From: Saccharicrinis sp963665705
GTDB taxonomy: Bacteria > Bacteroidota > Bacteroidia > Bacteroidales > Marinilabiliaceae
Length of the DNA: 64,000 nt
NCBI GenBank assembly: GCA_963665705.1
Contig: OY762448.1
Location: forward strand, 3,596,001-3,660,000
Direction of reading: 5' to 3'
Shown here: positions 55,520 to 64,000 of the stretch, piece after piece
How the letters are laid out: each line of letters starts with the position of its first letter
Position numbering within the stretch: position 1 is the first letter of the stretch
The notes under the pieces: generated by a model
Seen by the model: only the letters and a program-made list of their open reading frames with translations
What the model was told of the DNA's origin: nothing
Database searches by the model: none
Program-made: the position numbers and the translations under genes

Positions 55520-58069
55520 ATGAAAAACACATTCCTACTGATTGTTTCAATCATTTTGCTTTCATGTTCAAATCAAAAATTAGCAACAAGATACAAGTCT
55601 CTTAATCCCAACGAACCCATTATTTTTAACGGAGAAAATATCATTTATAACAACGAAAAAATAGAACTTGGTCCCAAAGCTTTCTTTATTGACGGACAAC
55701 TTTCTGATAGAGATGTTGCTAATTATAAATATGTATTTAACTCTGTAAATGAAGCTTCTAAATATATTACAGATGGTTCAGAAGAATCTACTATGACCTT
55801 ATACATAGCTCCCTATGTTTATTGGATCGATAATCCTGATGATCCTGAAATACGATTACCGGAAGCAATAGGAGGAACTCCAATTGGCCTAAAAATACAA
55901 TGCAATTGGCTAAAATTTAAAGGATTATCAAGTGACCCTAAAAATGTTGTTTTAGCTTGTAATCGTGGACAAACAATGGGGGCTAAAGGAAATTTTACCA
56001 TGTTTGAAATAATTGGAGATGGTACCTCTGCTGAGAATATAACATTTGGAAATTATTGCAATGTTGATTTGGAATACCCATTAAAAAAAGAGTTAAATAG
56101 GAAAAAAAGAGGATCAGCTATTGTTCAGGCGCAATTGGCTTTTTGTAGGGGAGATAAAATATTTGCTAAAAACTCTCGATTTATTAGTCGTTTAAACTTG
56201 GTTCCATTTTATGGAGGAAAAAGAACACTCTTTGATCATTGTCATTTTGAATCTACTGATGATGCTTTAGCAACTGAAGCAATATACTTAAATTGTACTT
56301 TTGATTTCTATTCTTCTAACCCCTTTGGTCATACAGAAGGAACTGGTTCTGTGTTTTTAAATTGTGATATACAATCATTTACCAGGGGCGAACAATATTT
56401 GGTAAAAGGACGAGGTCAGATGGTTGCTGTTGACAGCAGAATGAATTCTAAACTATCAAACTATTGGGGATGGAAAGAAAAACCAGCACTAAAAAATAAA
56501 AACTATCACTTTAACAACCAATTGAATGGTGAAAAGATATCAATAGATACACATCATCCATATGCATCTGTTAACATGACAGGGAAAAGTGTTTTAAATG
56601 CCTACAGAATTGAATATGATAACAAAATCATTTACAACACTTACAATTTATTAAAAGGGGATGATAATTGGGATCCTATGGGCAGTAAGTCTATTATTGA
56701 CTCAATTAGTAAAGAATCAGACCAAAAACTATACGATATACCTGTTGAATTAACAATCTCAACTACACAAGACACTATAGAGACAGGTAAAGATAATTTA
56801 CTATTAACAAGTCATTTATTGCTTTCCGGAGGAAAAGAAAACAATGGCAACCAGGTATACTGGAACGTAAATGAAAAGTATAAGAGTTTGGTAAAGCTAA
56901 TGGATAATAACGATGGTACATGCCAAATTATTCCAACAAACAATAATGATGAAACAATACAAGTTCTTGTTGATGCCTCCACTAAATCGGGATTAGAAGC
57001 TACTTGTATTTTAAATGTTAAGCCTAAATTTATTGATGCTCCTAAATTTATTACAAAACCACAAATTACAATAAATACCAAGGGAATCTTAAAGGCAGAA
57101 TATAAACTAAACTCAAACTATAAAGATGAGTCGCTAATAACTTGGTACAGATGTTCTGATCGCACGGGTACAGATGCGATACCTGTAGCTGTTTCAAGAC
57201 AACACGATCCAATATACAATTATAAATTATCACATGGTGATATTGGATATTATATTATGGTTTCTGTTGAACCAAATCATATCAGATGCCATAAGGGAAA
57301 AGCTGAATATTCAACTCTTACTAATAAGATTTCAGGAAAAGAAATTAACACAGCTAATAATGTTTATCAAGTTGATTTAAAATCCTTACCTACCTTTACT
57401 CAACCCAAAGTTAAACCTGGATTTTGGACAGTAGATTGCTTTAAACCAGAAGACACAAATGAATATAAAGATTGGAAGGCTGAAAATAGTATCAACTCAT
57501 GGTTATATGGAACAGGTGTAAATGGAGCTTCCAGTGATACAGGTCTTATTCAGGCAATTAAAGGAGCACGTTTAAGATATACTCCTGTTGGAGATAATTT
57601 AAACAACATGAAAGTTAGCTTTACTGCATGTCCTGCAAAAACAGCAGGACAAGGATTTAGTAGTGCAAAAGCTCAATACATGGACATTTTTATTAAAATG
57701 GATAATAAAAATATGAATGGTTATGCATTACGCCTGGTTCGTACAACCAAATATCATGATGCCATTGATTGTTTGTTCATGAAATACACTAATTGTGTGG
57801 CAAGTCCTATTTCTGATCCTGTATCTACTTCTTGTTATCGAACAGAATGCTTTATTACACTTGAGGTAGAAAACAATTTAATAAAAGCCCACATGGAAAC
57901 TCCTTCTGATTACTATATTGAACCAAACAGACCAGAGGTAAAACATGTTGTTGATATGAACACAGAAATAGAACCAAACAAATATGGTGGATTTGGACTT
58001 CAACACACAGGAACTGTTCGTAGTGGAGCTACTTTAATAAAAGATTTAAAATTAGAATGGAATAATTGA
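55520..58069 (+). CDS. CE8-like (pectin-methylesterase-fold) multidomain lipoprotein, catalytic motif degenerate
   Basis: This is an 849-residue lipoprotein from ATG 55520 (lipobox LLIVSIILLSC); the frame upstream opens only with a TTG. A right-handed beta-helix of about 300 residues (80-390) resembles pectinesterases: QAQLAFCRGDKIF (Gln203) matches the AVAL..GD strand, and STDDALAT (Asp247, Asp248) sits where GTVDFIFG carries the nucleophile. The Gln-Asp pair of QDTLY is missing (LNLVPF instead). After the helix come Ig-like domains and a C-terminal beta-sandwich of the concanavalin/LamG type (about 690-849). It could be a divergent esterase or a binding protein for a pectic glycan. It lies beside the ECF/FecR/SusCD locus with GH43 and has its own terminator. 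Confidence 0.7.
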   Translation: MKNTFLLIVSIILLSCSNQKLATRYKSLNPNEPIIFNGENIIYNNEKIELGPKAFFIDGQLSDRDVANYKYVFNSVNEASKYITDGSEESTMTLYIAPYVYWIDNPDDPEIRLPEAIGGTPIGLKIQCNWLKFKGLSSDPKNVVLACNRGQTMGAKGNFTMFEIIGDGTSAENITFGNYCNVDLEYPLKKELNRKKRGSAIVQAQLAFCRGDKIFAKNSRFISRLNLVPFYGGKRTLFDHCHFESTDDALATEAIYLNCTFDFYSSNPFGHTEGTGSVFLNCDIQSFTRGEQYLVKGRGQMVAVDSRMNSKLSNYWGWKEKPALKNKNYHFNNQLNGEKISIDTHHPYASVNMTGKSVLNAYRIEYDNKIIYNTYNLLKGDDNWDPMGSKSIIDSISKESDQKLYDIPVELTISTTQDTIETGKDNLLLTSHLLLSGGKENNGNQVYWNVNEKYKSLVKLMDNNDGTCQIIPTNNNDETIQVLVDASTKSGLEATCILNVKPKFIDAPKFITKPQITINTKGILKAEYKLNSNYKDESLITWYRCSDRTGTDAIPVAVSRQHDPIYNYKLSHGDIGYYIMVSVEPNHIRCHKGKAEYSTLTNKISGKEINTANNVYQVDLKSLPTFTQPKVKPGFWTVDCFKPEDTNEYKDWKAENSINSWLYGTGVNGASSDTGLIQAIKGARLRYTPVGDNLNNMKVSFTACPAKTAGQGFSSAKAQYMDIFIKMDNKNMNGYALRLVRTTKYHDAIDCLFMKYTNCVASPISDPVSTSCYRTECFITLEVENNLIKAHMETPSDYYIEPNRPEVKHVVDMNTEIEPNKYGGFGLQHTGTVRSGATLIKDLKLEWNN

Positions 58070-58098
58070 ATTCGTTTTATTATAGTTTTTTTCACATT

Positions 58099-58129
58099 AG
58101 AGCATTTGATTTTTCAGATGCTCTTTTTT
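58099..58129 (+). terminator. Terminator of the CE8-like gene
   Basis: The stem AGAGCATTTGA (58099-58109) with TCAGATGCTCT (58114-58124) has one mismatch and a short T loop, and is followed by a T run. It lies 30 bp after the stop codon. Confidence 0.82.
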
Positions 58130-58227
58130 AATATTAAGGAACAGAGTTAAAGATGTATCCGTCTCCGCGTCGCCCCTCAAAAAAAGCCCCATCAAATTGA
58201 TTCGTTATTTTGATGTGGCGTTTTTTA

Positions 58228-59700
58228 TTATTGATCCGCCCACCTATCAGGAAGCAAGTTGCGTAATTGTTCATTTGTCATTGTTGGACTTTCTGCTAAA
58301 CGCTGCATAACATCCTTGAAGTAGGAAAATGTATTTATATTATTCAATCTACATGATATAGCTAGAGAATAAAGTGTAGCTGTTCTGGTGGCCCCTGCAT
58401 TAGAACCACAAAAAAGTGAATTACGACGACTAAGGCTGATATAGCGCATAGGTCGTTCAATTATATTATTATCCAGATCGTATTCGGTAGATATGATGAT
58501 GTTGTATATGGACTCTAGTTCATTCAGGCAGTAAGCTGCAGCTTTAGTTAATATGTGGTTAGGCAATACCCCGGAATCTCTTTCTATGTCTCTGAGTTTA
58601 TTTTCTAACTTCTTGTATACTTTTAGGGAAGCCTCTTTCCATTTTTCTTTTGGCTTTTTCTTACGGATGATATAAAATTGATTGTATAGATCAATAACTT
58701 CTTGTGCTTCGGGTTGCTCCTGAATCTCTATAAATTTTCTTTTGCAGTGTTGAACACAACCTAAGCGTATTGCCTTGGGATAATCCCATCCCTCTAATAC
58801 TTTGTAAGAACTATATCCGTCAGTCTGTACCACACCTTTATAATCCCTAGGTAGATAATCCGTGAACACCGTCTTGCTTCGTGAACCATTTTCATAAATG
58901 AACTGTATTAAATTGTTTTGGTGAGAAAAAGCACTCCAAAAGTAGCCCTTGCGACTTCCTTTGTCACCACCTAATATCGTATGGTAGGTTTCGTCAAAAT
59001 GAATATAGGAATCAGCTAAAATAGCATTTTTGAGTACTGGCATTAATCTATCAAGTAACCCTGCTGATTTTTCAATTAATCCATGAGTGGTTGCCTTAGG
59101 CATGTCAATGCCCATCTCATTTAGGTATTTATTGATGCGTTCAACTGGCAAGCTATACACATATCTTTGTTGAATAAGGTGTGCCAGTAACGAGCTGTCA
59201 AAATTAGAATTCATGAAAGGAGTCATAGGGGCTCTGCCCTCGAAAAAATCATCACCCATTCTATATTTTTTACAGCGGTAAATATGTTTGATAAGACGAG
59301 GTGGAATATACTCATATCTTATCACATCGCGGTAAAACAGGTAAACAGCAGCCTTTTCGTCAAAGCTAGCATCGGACGGCATAACTTCTTCTACAAGCTC
59401 TTCGATATTATCGTATACTTTTCTTTTGGCTCCATTATTACCTCTTTGTTTGGGAGTGGGAGCTTTAGGTGTATTCGCAGGTACAGGTGTTGTATTCTTT
59501 CGTTTTTCGGTCTTTTTAGGAAGGTTAATATTCGCAAAGCGCTTCAGATGTGCGCTATCTTTATCCTTCTCTAAGATAGCCTCCTTTAGGGCTGTTAGCT
59601 CTTTAGATTGCTCTTCTATGGTTTTTGTTAAAGAAACAATTGTAACTGTTAATTCTGAAACCTGCTGCTGTAATAATATGGCTAACTCCCTGTCTGTCAT
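58228..59700 (-). CDS. tnpC: IS66 transposase TnpC of element C
   Basis: This 490-residue transposase runs from ATG 59700; the frame upstream lacks family similarity. N-terminal coiled coil LLQQQVSELTVTIVSLTKTIEEQ, basic linker rich in K and P, then the core: SYIHFDETYHTIL (Asp), VVQTDGYSSY (Asp), NNIIERPMRYISLSRRNSLFCGSNAGA (Glu). Full length. It differs clearly from the TnpC of element A, so the two elements are not recent copies of each other. Confidence 0.93.
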   Translation of the reverse strand: MTDRELAILLQQQVSELTVTIVSLTKTIEEQSKELTALKEAILEKDKDSAHLKRFANINLPKKTEKRKNTTPVPANTPKAPTPKQRGNNGAKRKVYDNIEELVEEVMPSDASFDEKAAVYLFYRDVIRYEYIPPRLIKHIYRCKKYRMGDDFFEGRAPMTPFMNSNFDSSLLAHLIQQRYVYSLPVERINKYLNEMGIDMPKATTHGLIEKSAGLLDRLMPVLKNAILADSYIHFDETYHTILGGDKGSRKGYFWSAFSHQNNLIQFIYENGSRSKTVFTDYLPRDYKGVVQTDGYSSYKVLEGWDYPKAIRLGCVQHCKRKFIEIQEQPEAQEVIDLYNQFYIIRKKKPKEKWKEASLKVYKKLENKLRDIERDSGVLPNHILTKAAAYCLNELESIYNIIISTEYDLDNNIIERPMRYISLSRRNSLFCGSNAGATRTATLYSLAISCRLNNINTFSYFKDVMQRLAESPTMTNEQLRNLLPDRWADQ

Positions 59701-59773
59701 GGCATAAAGATACGAAAATAGTGCGATTTTACCATGAAAAATTCGCACTATTTTCGTCTTTTGTCACTATGTA

Positions 59774-60136
59774 TTAGAGTGTTAACTGGGCTTTTATCCG
59801 TAATTCATTAGAACTACTTTTGTGCTTTACGCAATTTACCATTTTGTCTAAAATATCCTGTTCAAGCTCAGTAAAAGCACCGTCTCTTAACTGTTGTGGA
59901 AGTGTATAACATCCTAATTCCAGTTTCTTGTTATAAAGAACAAATCCTTCTCTTTGCCATCTTAGTACCTTGATAGATTTTCGAGTCCTGCCAATGAAGA
60001 CATAACCATCACCATTGAGCGCATTCATATTTCCTGAAGTTTTTACCAGGTGATAAAGTGAATGAATTCCTTTTCGCATATCAACGGGTTCGTGAAAAAA
60101 GTAAAAACGTGTATCCTCTGTGAAATTAAAAACCAT
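59774..60136 (-). CDS. tnpB: IS66 accessory protein TnpB of element C
   Basis: This 120-residue TnpB begins at ATG 60136 with AAAGGAT nearby as a possible ribosome binding site; the longer frame to 60178 is unlikely. The motif HEPVDMRKGIHSLYHLV near residue 16 and GYVFIGRTRKSIKVLRWQREGFVLYNKKLE identify it. It lies 73 bp upstream of tnpC. No tnpA gene precedes it. Confidence 0.92.
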   Translation of the reverse strand: MVFNFTEDTRFYFFHEPVDMRKGIHSLYHLVKTSGNMNALNGDGYVFIGRTRKSIKVLRWQREGFVLYNKKLELGCYTLPQQLRDGAFTELEQDILDKMVNCVKHKSSSNELRIKAQLTL

Positions 60137-60350
60137 AATGTATCCTTTGATGTGAAAAATAAGGATACAAAGCTTCAAAGTTTTATCACATAAAACTATA
60201 CGTTATCGTGGAGACGCTTACTTAAAGATTAAGGGGTGATTTACAGCCTGATTAAGGATTATTTCTTTCGAGCTTAACAATAACAATAAACCACTAATTA
60301 CCAACTACTAACAACATTATATCAACTAATTTTATTTAAGCTTAACAACA

Positions 60351-61697
60351 TCAATTCAAAACCAAAGTAAATGTTGTCCTTTCATTTGATGAATGTACTT
60401 TTAAAGTACCTCCATGTAAGCGCATAATTTGTTTCGAAAGACTTAAACCAATTCCACTTCCATCCTCTTTTGTGGTATAAAACGGAACAAAAATCTCATT
60501 CATAACATCTTCAGGAATTTCCGGCCCATTATTTTGAATGGCAATTTCTGTTTGATTTTGCTTATTAATTTTGGTTTCTATAATTATTTGTGGTTGGCTG
60601 ACGCCCTGTAATGCTTCAAAACCATTTTTTATAATATTAATAACGACTTGAGCCAACAGTTTTTCATCAGCGCTAATCTTCATATCTGAGTCATTGATTT
60701 TTAATTGTATATCAACAGCATCTCCATAAGATCCGGCCCTACTTAGAATGATATTATTTTCAAGAAATGGCTTTAATTTGAACTCCTTCTTATTAGGTTT
60801 TGGCAAGCGAGTTAGTTTACGATATAAATCGACAAAACGGATTAATCCTTCTCCCTGATCATTAATAACGGAAAGCCCTCTTATTGTGGCCTCAATCATA
60901 TCCTCATCCAAATCTTCTTTCGATACCGGCTCTCCCTCATTGGTAAAAAAACCAGCCAGACTCTGAGATAAAGATGTTATAGGGGCAATGCCATTCATTA
61001 TTTCATGAGTTAACACCCGGATTAATTTTAACCACGAATCCAATTCTTTTTCATCTAACTGCTGATCAATATCCTGAATTGTTAACAACATTAATTGCTG
61101 ATGTTGACTATAAAAAGGAATAGATTTAATCAACAAGGTTTGTTTATGCTCTATTCCTGGTACCTGTATCATTTGTTGCTCTTGCGTTTTCATGTGAATA
61201 ATACGCTCTGCAACATTTGAATTAAACTTTTCCAGCTGTTTTATATGAGTCAATTGCGATAAACCTAATAATTCTTTTACTACACCATTTGCATGTACCA
61301 CAAATCCCTTTTCATCGTAACTCAAAACACCAATATTTATATGTTCTATGAGCGCATGGAAATACTGATCTCTCTGCTGATTTTCAATTATCGACTTCTT
61401 AATTTTATCATTAATTCGAGTCATATTAGAATTTAAGCGACTTAAGATAGGATCTTGATATTTACTATAAGTATTCAGACTAAAATCATCATTTAAAATG
61501 GCTTCAAAAAAGTAGTTGATCTGCTCATGAATCTTATTCTGAAAAAACAAAACATTTAGAAACATCACCAGAGTGAATACTCCCAGAGCTATTGTAATAG
61601 CCGGATGCACGTTATAAAAACTCCAAACAGTAGCTCCGGCTATCGTAATAAGGAGAAAAAGGCGTATTACTAATTTCAGCTGATATCTTTTAATCAT
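60351..61697 (-). CDS. NtrB/AtoS-type membrane sensor histidine kinase
   Basis: This 448-residue kinase has two N-terminal membrane helices (about 10-28 and 33-51) with almost no periplasmic loop. A PAS-like domain (about 108-215), HisKA with His231 in RVLTHEIMNGIAPI, and an ATPase domain with VVINIIKNGFEAL, the N-box region, and GSGIGLSLSKQIM follow. It is the partner of the sigma-54-type response regulator encoded upstream (166-bp gap), so it presumably senses envelope or membrane stress. The lack of a periplasmic domain suggests sensing in the membrane or cytoplasm. IS66 element C lies 129 bp downstream without touching the gene. Confidence 0.93.
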   Translation of the reverse strand: MIKRYQLKLVIRLFLLITIAGATVWSFYNVHPAITIALGVFTLVMFLNVLFFQNKIHEQINYFFEAILNDDFSLNTYSKYQDPILSRLNSNMTRINDKIKKSIIENQQRDQYFHALIEHINIGVLSYDEKGFVVHANGVVKELLGLSQLTHIKQLEKFNSNVAERIIHMKTQEQQMIQVPGIEHKQTLLIKSIPFYSQHQQLMLLTIQDIDQQLDEKELDSWLKLIRVLTHEIMNGIAPITSLSQSLAGFFTNEGEPVSKEDLDEDMIEATIRGLSVINDQGEGLIRFVDLYRKLTRLPKPNKKEFKLKPFLENNIILSRAGSYGDAVDIQLKINDSDMKISADEKLLAQVVINIIKNGFEALQGVSQPQIIIETKINKQNQTEIAIQNNGPEIPEDVMNEIFVPFYTTKEDGSGIGLSLSKQIMRLHGGTLKVHSSNERTTFTLVLN

Positions 61698-61863
61698 AAT
61701 GTTTTCTATTAATGGGGTTGAAAGGTTATGGTTGTATAGTAAAACTATTAGTTCTCAGTCTTCAGCCAACAGAAGACTATAGACTGAAGAGTAGATACCT
61801 TTTCCTTGTTCAACACTACTATATACCATTGACCTTGTTACATTTCCCCCTTTTCCTTATTTC

Positions 61864-63231
61864 TTATTTTATTCCAAACTTTTTCATCTTATTGTATAAG
61901 GTTTGCCTTGTAATTCCTAACTCATCGGCTGCGGCACTAACATTACCCGGATTTTTATCTAAGGCCTGATTAATTAAGTTTCGTTCCATGTCTTCCAACT
62001 TCAATGAATTGGCATCTACACTATTTCGAGTGGCCGGTCGTAAGAAAAAATCATCTGGTTTTAATACATGGTTATCGCTTAGAATAACTGCTTTCTCTAT
62101 ACTATGTTCTAACTCCCTTATATTACCAGGCCAATGATAACCAAGTAATTTTTCCTGAGCCTGATGATTTATTTTTAAACTTGGCTTATCATATTTAAAG
62201 GCATATTTTTTAAGAAAGAAATCTGCCAGCGTCAAGATATCTTCTCCCCTGTCCCGCAAAGGAGGTATTTCTATATGTATGGTATTTATCCTGTAAAGTA
62301 AATCCTCCCTAAATAAGCTATCTGCAACCATCTGTTCCAAATTTCTATTGGTCGCACTTACTAATCTGATATTAATTGAAATTGGTTTATTACTTCCAAT
62401 TCTTGTGATTTCCCGGCTTTGTAGTGCAACTAGAAGTTTAGCTTGTAAGGGGAAGGAAAGATTTCCTATTTCATCCAGAAACAAAGTACCATTATTAGCT
62501 ACTTCAAATTTACCTACGCGTTCCTCTTTGGCATCGGTAAAAGCACCTTTGGCATGACCGAATAATTCACTTTCAAACAAAGTCTCAGTAATCGCACCCA
62601 TATCAACACTCACCATCATTTCCTGGTGTCGTTTTGACAAACGATGAATTTCTCTGGCAATCAACTCCTTTCCTGTTCCGTTTTCACCAGTGATTAAAAC
62701 ATTGGTATCTGTTTTGGCCACCTTTCGAACCATGTTAAGAACACTCATGATTTGCGGAGAATTGCCTATAATCAGTTTTTCTTCCTTATTAAAAGCTTTC
62801 TTTAGCTCTTTTTCTTTCAGTTTTAAGGTACTAACCTCTTGCTTAGAGATACTTAATTGCATAGCTGATTCAATCGTGGCCAGTAGCTTGGCATTATCCC
62901 AGGGTTTTAATATAAAATCAGTAGCTCCTTTTTTAAGCGCATTCACAGCTAATTCAACATCTCCATAAGCAGTGATCATAACTACAGATGTTTCCGGATG
63001 ATTTTCTTTTATATAGTTTAACCAATATAAACCTTCATTGCCAGTATTTATTCCGGCCTTAAAATTCATATCTAATAATACAAGTTGAAAATGATTTTCA
63101 TTAAATACTGAAGTAATCAGATTAGGGTTTGATAAACATGTGACTTTATAATTCTTCATTAAAAGAATTTCAAGTGCACTTAAAATGCTTTTATTATCAT
63201 CAACGATTAAGATATTTCCTTTTTTAATCAT
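61864..63231 (-). CDS. NtrC-family sigma-54-dependent response regulator
   Basis: This is a 455-residue activator. The receiver (1-125) has the acidic pair in ILIVDDNKS, Asp54 in LVLLDMNFKAG and Lys in FILKPWDN. The AAA+ domain (about 145-380) has Walker A GENGTGKELIA, the sigma-54 contact loop GAFTDA (in place of the classical GAFTGA), Walker B NGTLFLDEIGNL and the arginine-finger region FREDLLYRIN. It ends with a Fis-type helix-turn-helix (GNVSAAADELGITRQTLYNKMKKFGI). It precedes its kinase gene and is divergent from the TolC-like gene. It probably activates that efflux gene through a sigma-54 promoter (inference). Confidence 0.95.
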   Translation of the reverse strand: MIKKGNILIVDDNKSILSALEILLMKNYKVTCLSNPNLITSVFNENHFQLVLLDMNFKAGINTGNEGLYWLNYIKENHPETSVVMITAYGDVELAVNALKKGATDFILKPWDNAKLLATIESAMQLSISKQEVSTLKLKEKELKKAFNKEEKLIIGNSPQIMSVLNMVRKVAKTDTNVLITGENGTGKELIAREIHRLSKRHQEMMVSVDMGAITETLFESELFGHAKGAFTDAKEERVGKFEVANNGTLFLDEIGNLSFPLQAKLLVALQSREITRIGSNKPISINIRLVSATNRNLEQMVADSLFREDLLYRINTIHIEIPPLRDRGEDILTLADFFLKKYAFKYDKPSLKINHQAQEKLLGYHWPGNIRELEHSIEKAVILSDNHVLKPDDFFLRPATRNSVDANSLKLEDMERNLINQALDKNPGNVSAAADELGITRQTLYNKMKKFGIK

Positions 63232-63378
63232 AGAATTAGGATTTTAACCAAAAGTATATTAATGATATAAACAAAAAAAGCATGTGTAAAATATTTATAC
63301 ATTCTAATGTAAACTTTTTTTACATACTCCCTATTAAAACAAACCTTACAACACTGTATATCAACACATATCACACTT

Positions 63379-63394
63379 TGGCATAATTTAAGTA
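63379..63394 (+). promoter_or_regulatory. Possible sigma-54 promoter of the TolC-like gene
   Basis: TGGCATAATTTAAGTA has the GG-N10-G spacing of -24/-12 promoters. The -24 part (TGGCA) is good, but the -12 part is AAGT instead of TTGC, so the match is partial. It lies 25 bp before the start codon and opposite an NtrC-family activator gene, which supports it. Confidence 0.4.
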
Positions 63395-63418
63395 ATTACC
63401 AAGGCAAACATTTGAAAA

Positions 63419-64000
63419 ATGAAAATAAAACAGTTGTACATATTGCTATATATATTGATGGAACTACTTTCATGCCCAGCCAGTTTTGGTCAGGAAAAAA
63501 TGACATTAGAACAATGTATTCAGTATGCAATTGAAAACAACTTATCTATTAAGAACCAACAATTAAACTATCGTATTGCAAAGGAAAACAACAATCAGGC
63601 CAAAAGAAACTTATTACCAGGTATCAGTGCATCTTCGAATGCTCAATATAATTATGGCAGATCCATTGATGAGAACACGAATGACTATGTAAATGAAAAA
63701 TGGTTTTCAAATTCTTACAGTGCGAGTTCATCCATTACATTATTTAATGGTTTTCAAAAACTTAATAACATTAAAGCAAAAGAGTATATCAAAGAACAGG
63801 TACTCCAAACTCAAATTCTGAAATCGGATGAACTGGCTTTTGACGTAATGACAGCCTATTTTGATGTTGTATACTTTATACAGATGCAAGAAATAGCAAA
63901 TGAACAAGTTAAAGCTACTGAGCTTGAATTAAAAAGTATGGAGCGTAAATCTGAATTGGGTTTAATTGCCAAGACTGATCTACTGGAAATAAAAGCAAAC
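63419..64000 (+). CDS. TolC-like outer-membrane efflux protein, C-terminus outside the window
   Basis: The frame is open from ATG 63419 to the window edge (194 codons). Signal peptide LYILLYILMELLSCPASFGQ, then MTLEQCIQYAIENNLSIKNQQLNYRIAKENN, the characteristic start of an outer-membrane efflux (OEP) repeat. NLLPGISASSNAQYNYGRSID and SASSSITLFNGFQKLNNIKAKEY (strand then helix) and the helix with GLIAKTDLLEIKA follow. In Bacteroidota such a gene is usually followed by a membrane-fusion protein and ABC transporter genes, expected beyond the window. It is probably controlled by the divergent NtrB/NtrC-like pair. Confidence 0.92.
   Translation, partial: MKIKQLYILLYILMELLSCPASFGQEKMTLEQCIQYAIENNLSIKNQQLNYRIAKENNNQAKRNLLPGISASSNAQYNYGRSIDENTNDYVNEKWFSNSYSASSSITLFNGFQKLNNIKAKEYIKEQVLQTQILKSDELAFDVMTAYFDVVYFIQMQEIANEQVKATELELKSMERKSELGLIAKTDLLEIKAN

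Larger units (their letters stand above)
58155..60221 (-). mobile_element. IS66-family insertion sequence C with perfect 8-bp duplication
   Basis: The element is 2067 bp long. Its ends read GTATCCGTCTCCGCG on the left and, on the reverse strand at the right, GTAAGCGTCTCCACG, typical imperfect IS66 repeats. The target duplication TTAAAGAT is perfect (58147-58154 and 60222-60229). It carries tnpC and tnpB only. The 85 bp left of the right end (60137-60221) are too short for a tnpA, so it belongs to the IS66 subgroup without Orf1 or has lost it. Confidence 0.95.

Noticed and set aside
61740..61800. Overlapping inverted repeats between the NtrC-like and NtrB-like genes (cagtcttcag/ctgaag)
   Set aside because: Several mutually exclusive short stems without a T-tract; not good enough to call a terminator or operator.

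Overview
The window looks like the chromosome of a low-GC member of the Bacteroidota, probably a free-living Bacteroidales/Marinilabiliales-type carbohydrate degrader. The reasons are the SusC/SusD pairs, a hybrid two-component regulator with an AraC output, an ECF sigma/FecR pair, many lipoprotein glycosidases, BACON domains, promoters of the TAnnTTTG type and almost no Shine-Dalgarno sequences. I worked from sequence only. Family names come from motif recognition, not database searches.

Layout. (1) 1-2367: part of an IS66 element that has cut a membrane histidine kinase gene (2368-3373). (2) 3449-22092, minus strand: a polysaccharide utilisation locus, read SusC, SusD, GH5 with two BACON domains, GH31 with PA14, GH95-like, GH3, hybrid regulator. 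This gene set matches xyloglucan utilisation loci: GH5 cuts the glucan backbone, GH95 would remove fucose or a similar sugar, GH31 xylose and GH3 glucose. (3) 22334-23374: IS982 copy 1, lodged between a phosphohexomutase gene and its terminator. (4) 23388-35899, minus strand: a metabolic cluster (E2, E3 and fused E1 of a 2-oxoacid/acetoin-type dehydrogenase complex, PHP protein, SrlD-like dehydrogenase, HAD phosphatase, SorE-like dehydrogenase, FSA-like aldolase, phosphohexomutase). It faces a GntR/UTRA regulator and has inverted repeats over a recognisable promoter. I know no described pathway with this combination. (5) 37262-39640: a triple-PAS histidine kinase and a single-domain response regulator. 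(6) 39719-43648: a GH2 beta-galactosidase-type gene with an IS66-family element 12 bp upstream of its start codon, flanked by a perfect 8-bp duplication. (7) 44221-46167: a DUF6266-like gene and IS982 copy 2. (8) 46251-58130: a second utilisation locus with tandem GH43, SusD, SusC broken by one in-frame TGA, FecR, divergent ECF sigma and a CE8-like beta-helix lipoprotein. (9) 58155-60221: a third IS66 element with a perfect 8-bp duplication. (10) 60351-64000: an NtrB/NtrC-type pair divergent from the start of a TolC-like efflux gene.

The five insertion sequences have visibly remodelled the region: one truncated gene, one gene cut from its promoter, and one terminator pushed away from its gene. 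The most promising undescribed biology is the metabolic cluster in (4). A second lead is a plus-strand terminator between fecR and susC that could end an antisense RNA. I saw no tRNA, rRNA or CRISPR array.
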